NCBI GenBank assembly: GCA_003453735.1
Contig: DMNE01000234.1
Location: 5,466 to 14,241, forward strand
Reading direction: 5' to 3'
Origin: Nitrospiraceae bacterium
GTDB lineage: Bacteria; Nitrospirota; Thermodesulfovibrionia; Thermodesulfovibrionales; UBA9159
Length of the DNA stretch: 8,776 nucleotides
Under the pieces are notes generated by a model, which was not told the DNA's origin, searched no databases, and worked only from the letters and a program-made list of their open reading frames with translations. Positions 6,846-8,776 of this stretch are shown piece after piece. Position numbers and translations under genes: made by a program. Each line of letters begins with the position of its first letter. The stretch's first letter is position 1.

Positions 6846-7832
6846 CTAAAAGGTGAACTTTCCCGCGCCGGTTGTGGAAGGCAGGTCTGACCCGTGAATC
6901 TGGGAATGACAGTCCGTGCAGCGGATGTAGTAAGCCCCCTTTGCTGATGCAGTAACGTTATCTGTCGCGTGTCCCGGATGACACTGCAGGCACAGAAACG
7001 GTACCCCGACGTTCAGGAGATTCATGTTTACAGAGCCATGAGGCGTATGACAGGTTCGACAATCCTCAGTATTATCAGCATGCTCATAAACAAATGGTCC
7101 TGCCTTCTCCCCATGACACTGGGTACACGTCTCTTTTACGGTCGGCTTTCGTAGGGATTTCTCGTAAAACGATGAGTGGGGGTCGTGACAGTCCGTACAA
7201 AGGACCTTTTTCTCGGGCACCGGATGGTGACTTGGAAGTGAGAATTCGGCCTTAGGCTGCTGATGGCATTTTTCGCACATCGCTTCTATCTCCCTCGGCC
7301 TCACTTTTAAATCGGGTCCAATATGCACATTATGGCAGTCGAAGCATGAAACATCGCTAATTGCATGGATGCTGGCGTTCCAATTGTGAAGATTGAAAGT
7401 CGCATTTGCGCTATGACATTTAAGGCATATCAGGGATTGCGCTGGGGCAGGAATGTTCTTTAGATCAATAAGACTCTTGTAATCACAGGCGGTCTGCTTT
7501 CCTTCCTTCGCATCCATCTCGACTTTCTCAGGAGTGAGCCCCTCTATCGCGAGACTCCCCGGGCCGTGGCACGACTCGCAGTCAACGATGGGCATACCGG
7601 ATTTCCTCGAAAGCTGCACGCCCATAGTACTGGCATCGAAGTCTTGCCGTATCTTATCGTGGAAATGGCATGCAGAGAGGCAATTACGCGTGCCTACGTA
7701 ATTCGCGTCAAGCCTTCCCACAATCATTGCCTCATACTCTTTCACCGGGATGATCGGCTTTGCTGTTTTGAGCGTCTCGCAGCTAGAGACAATCATCAAT
7801 GCAACGAAAACTACAAAAAGTCTTCCTACCAT
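6846..7832 (-). CDS. Decaheme c-type cytochrome lipoprotein, DmsE/MtrA type
   Basis: This 328-residue protein should carry electrons through the periplasm into the outer-membrane barrel encoded next. I count ten heme sites: one CX3CH (CLSACH, 51-56) and nine CXXCH with the first Cys at 85, 136, 163, 186, 212, 236, 258, 281 and 305. Eleven further histidines (58, 149, 156, 170, 202, 203, 219, 251, 265, 288, 313) are enough for bis-His ligation of all ten hemes. HDPH and HTPH motifs are typical of this family, and the length fits MtrA (about 333). The ATG at 7832 is preferred over the longer frame from a GTG at 7886, because GGGAGGAG stands four bases before it and the protein then opens directly with a signal peptide (MVGRLFVVFVALMIVSSC). 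Cys18 fits a lipobox (V-S-S-C, then E), so the protein is probably lipid-anchored. That is unlike soluble MtrA and is inferred. First gene of the operon, behind a sigma-54 promoter. Confidence 0.93.
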   Translation of the reverse strand: MVGRLFVVFVALMIVSSCETLKTAKPIIPVKEYEAMIVGRLDANYVGTRNCLSACHFHDKIRQDFDASTMGVQLSRKSGMPIVDCESCHGPGSLAIEGLTPEKVEMDAKEGKQTACDYKSLIDLKNIPAPAQSLICLKCHSANATFNLHNWNASIHAISDVSCFDCHNVHIGPDLKVRPREIEAMCEKCHQQPKAEFSLPSHHPVPEKKVLCTDCHDPHSSFYEKSLRKPTVKETCTQCHGEKAGPFVYEHADNTEDCRTCHTPHGSVNMNLLNVGVPFLCLQCHPGHATDNVTASAKGAYYIRCTDCHSQIHGSDLPSTTGAGKFTF

Positions 7833-7879
7833 CGGTCTCCTCCCCCTTTCTAAGGGTCTTGGCTGTTTCGCCGTTAATC

Positions 7880-7893
7880 TTGCCACCTGGCAA
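7880..7893. repeat. Perfect 14-bp palindrome in the operon leader
   Basis: TTGCCA-CC-TGGCAA reads as exact inverted arms of six bases. If transcription starts near 7915, it lies at about +23 to +36 of the cytochrome operon leader. It could bind a dimeric repressor or form a short RNA hairpin. No regulator gene lies in the window to match it. Confidence 0.45.
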
Positions 7894-7925
7894 CTTTCAA
7901 CCTGCTAAATATAAACCATTTTAAT

Positions 7926-7941
7926 AGCAATATCAATGCCA
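7926..7941 (-). promoter_or_regulatory. Sigma-54 promoter of the cytochrome-barrel-binding protein-MCP operon
   Basis: The minus strand reads TGGCATTGATATTGCT against the consensus TGGCACG-N4-TTGCW. It matches at every fixed position except the C and G just before the spacer, and the key GG and GC doublets are exactly ten bases apart. It predicts transcription starting near 7915, giving a leader of about 83 bases to the ATG at 7832. Inverted repeats suited to an enhancer-binding protein lie 75-120 bp upstream. RpoN would need an activator ATPase, whose gene is not in the window. Confidence 0.7.
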
Positions 7942-8015
7942 TTTGTAAATAGTGCGAGAAATTGCTTTAATTCCTTAAAAAAACAGACCTTTATCGGAAA
8001 GATGGTGGAGATATT

Positions 8016-8048
8016 TGACAATTTTTGTCACATGCGTCAAAAAATGAC
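8016..8048. promoter_or_regulatory. Tandem inverted repeats, probable upstream activator sites
   Basis: TGACAA-TTT-TTGTCA (8016-8030) is a perfect 15-base inverted repeat. GTCA-AAAAA-TGAC (8036-8048) is a second one whose centre is 19 bp away, about two helical turns. A further TTGAC half-site is at 8066-8070. They are centred about 95 and 114 bp upstream of the sigma-54 -12 element, the usual place for an enhancer-binding protein. The DNA between (about 7945-8000) is AT-rich and could bend, but I found no exact IHF site. Confidence 0.55.
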
Positions 8049-8050
8049 AG

Positions 8051-8711
8051 CCGTTCTTCAATATTTTGACTGGCAGGGGTTAACATCCTCATCCCAATCG
8101 AACAGGTCATTCCTGTCGGGGTGAAGAGCAGACGAACAGAAAGAAAGTCTTGTGTCGTACATACTGGCTGCGGGTCTCGGGAAAATTGCCTTTGGCGAGT
8201 TGAAACTAAACCATAACGCAATCTGATCTGAATTATGTTGTCATCAGGCGGCTACATGGTAATCATCTCTGTTAAGATATCGGCAATCCTCACGAACAAT
8301 CTGCTTCGGGAACTCCCAATGACGGTGCACAAAAAAAGCAGAGGCACTACCCGGAAACGAACGGCCCTCTGGCCGTTCAGGAAAACAGACTCAGGAGGAT
8401 GCTCGTGCAACGAGCAGGGCGAATCACTTACCCCGGAGGCACTCGCACCTACCATGACTCTGAATGCCAATTCGCTGCTAAGCGTGACCTATCGTTTTAG
8501 CTTGATCGCTTCACGGCCGCGTAATCGGTTTTTATGCAACGTGAAAAATTACTTTCACCGGCTTGCGCAATGAACCGTTTCGCCAGCAAAATAATTCTAG
8601 GGAACGCACCGATGGTGTTTTGTCCATGCACCGGATGTTCATGCTTCACCGGGCATTCTAAAACCCAAGGTGCCCCCCTCCCTCTATACCAGCGACTCTG
8701 GGTTCACGATT
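8051..8711. other. Long region without a convincing gene
   Basis: The open frames here lack ribosome binding sites and protein-like composition, with one exception. A GTG at 8405 has AGGAGG six bases before it and opens a 31-codon frame to 8500 reading QRAGRITYPGGT; this may be a remnant of a transposase N-terminus or chance. A perfect eight-base stem with a four-base loop (GAACGGCC-CTCT-GGCCGTTC, 8359-8378) lies just before it. Weaker inverted repeats are TCTGCTT/AAGCAGA (8300-8306, 8336-8342) and AACCCA/TGGGTT (8662-8667, 8699-8704). The second of these follows the putative right-edge gene on the minus strand and has TTTT next to its arm, so it might be that gene's terminator. No tRNA or known riboswitch was recognised. 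Confidence 0.4.
8359..8378. repeat. Perfect GC-rich hairpin, 8-bp stem and CTCT loop
   Basis: GAACGGCC at 8359-8366 pairs exactly with GGCCGTTC at 8371-8378 around CTCT. Neither strand continues with a proper T-run (GTTTCC on the minus strand is the closest), so it is an unproven terminator. It could also be a REP-like palindrome. It appears once in the window. Confidence 0.5.
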
Positions 8712-8776
8712 TTATATCATTCCCAATTTTTGCATCTTTGTCCTGATGCCATTGTAATCTTTGTTTTCCGCCTCAA
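8712..8776 (-). CDS. Possible C-terminal end of a minus-strand gene entering from the right edge
   Basis: Read on the minus strand, one frame stays open from the right edge to a TAA at 8714-8712 and gives EAENKDYNGIRTKMQKLGMI. It has a balanced, charged, protein-like composition and ordinary codon use. I do not recognise the family. Twenty codons are too few to be sure, and one other frame is also open over part of the stretch. If real, it lies on the same strand as the cytochrome operon but about 800 bp upstream of its promoter, so it would be a separate unit. Confidence 0.35.
   Translation of the reverse strand, partial: EAENKDYNGIRTKMQKLGMI

Noticed and set aside
7884..7886. GTG as the start of the cytochrome gene
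   Set aside because: It has no ribosome binding site, would put 18 basic residues before the signal peptide and lies in the leader palindrome; the ATG at 7832 has a strong site.
7936..8124. 62-codon plus-strand frame in the promoter region
   Set aside because: It covers the sigma-54 promoter and the inverted repeats, has no ribosome binding site and resembles no protein I know.
7991..8470. Minus-strand frames at 7991-8221 and 8252-8470
   Set aside because: They lack ribosome binding sites, have poor composition, and one runs into the upstream activator sites.
8534..8746. 70-codon plus-strand frame with a CPCTGCSCFTGH segment
   Set aside because: The cysteine cluster is suggestive, but there is no ribosome binding site and no family resemblance, and it overlaps the better-supported right-edge frame.

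Overview
The window (8776 bp) looks like a chromosomal piece of a Gram-negative, metal- or mineral-respiring bacterium. It carries a periplasmic decaheme c-type cytochrome next to a large outer-membrane beta-barrel, the pairing used to pass electrons across the outer membrane. The barrel sequence recalls the porins of Geobacter-type porin-cytochrome conduits, so a Geobacter-like member of the Desulfobacterota or a related lineage (Nitrospirota is also possible) is my best guess. No rRNA, tRNA, integrase, transposase or CRISPR was seen that would fix the taxonomy or mark a mobile element.

Layout. Bases 1-245 hold a probable promoter region for a minus-strand gene that begins at the left edge. 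Bases 246-608 (+) encode a conserved tyrosine/tryptophan-rich envelope-type protein that has lost its signal peptide in frame. Bases 821-1299 (+) hold a small two-gene unit: a 47-codon ORF with a strong ribosome binding site that overlaps (ATGA) the start of a secreted Asn/Gln-rich helical protein. Bases 1300-1750 are non-coding with several hairpins. Bases 7832-1751 (-) are four genes packed tail to head with gaps of 9, 0 and 4 bases: a decaheme lipoprotein cytochrome (DmsE/MtrA type), an MtrB/PioB-like outer-membrane barrel, an ABC-type substrate-binding protein (ABC_sub_bind family) without permease or ATPase, and a methyl-accepting chemotaxis protein (MCP). Bases 7833-8050 contain the control region: a near-consensus sigma-54 promoter, upstream inverted repeats fit for an enhancer-binding protein, and a perfect palindrome in the leader. 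Bases 8051-8711 have no convincing gene, and the right edge may carry the last codons of another minus-strand gene.

How it may work (inference). The cytochrome and barrel would form a two-part electron conduit across the outer membrane, with no surface cytochrome in the window. The orphan binding protein and the MCP, made from the same transcript, would report a ligand or the state of that conduit to the chemotaxis machinery. The whole set would be switched on by a sigma-54 activator. An electron conduit and a dedicated chemoreceptor in one operon is the most notable thing here.
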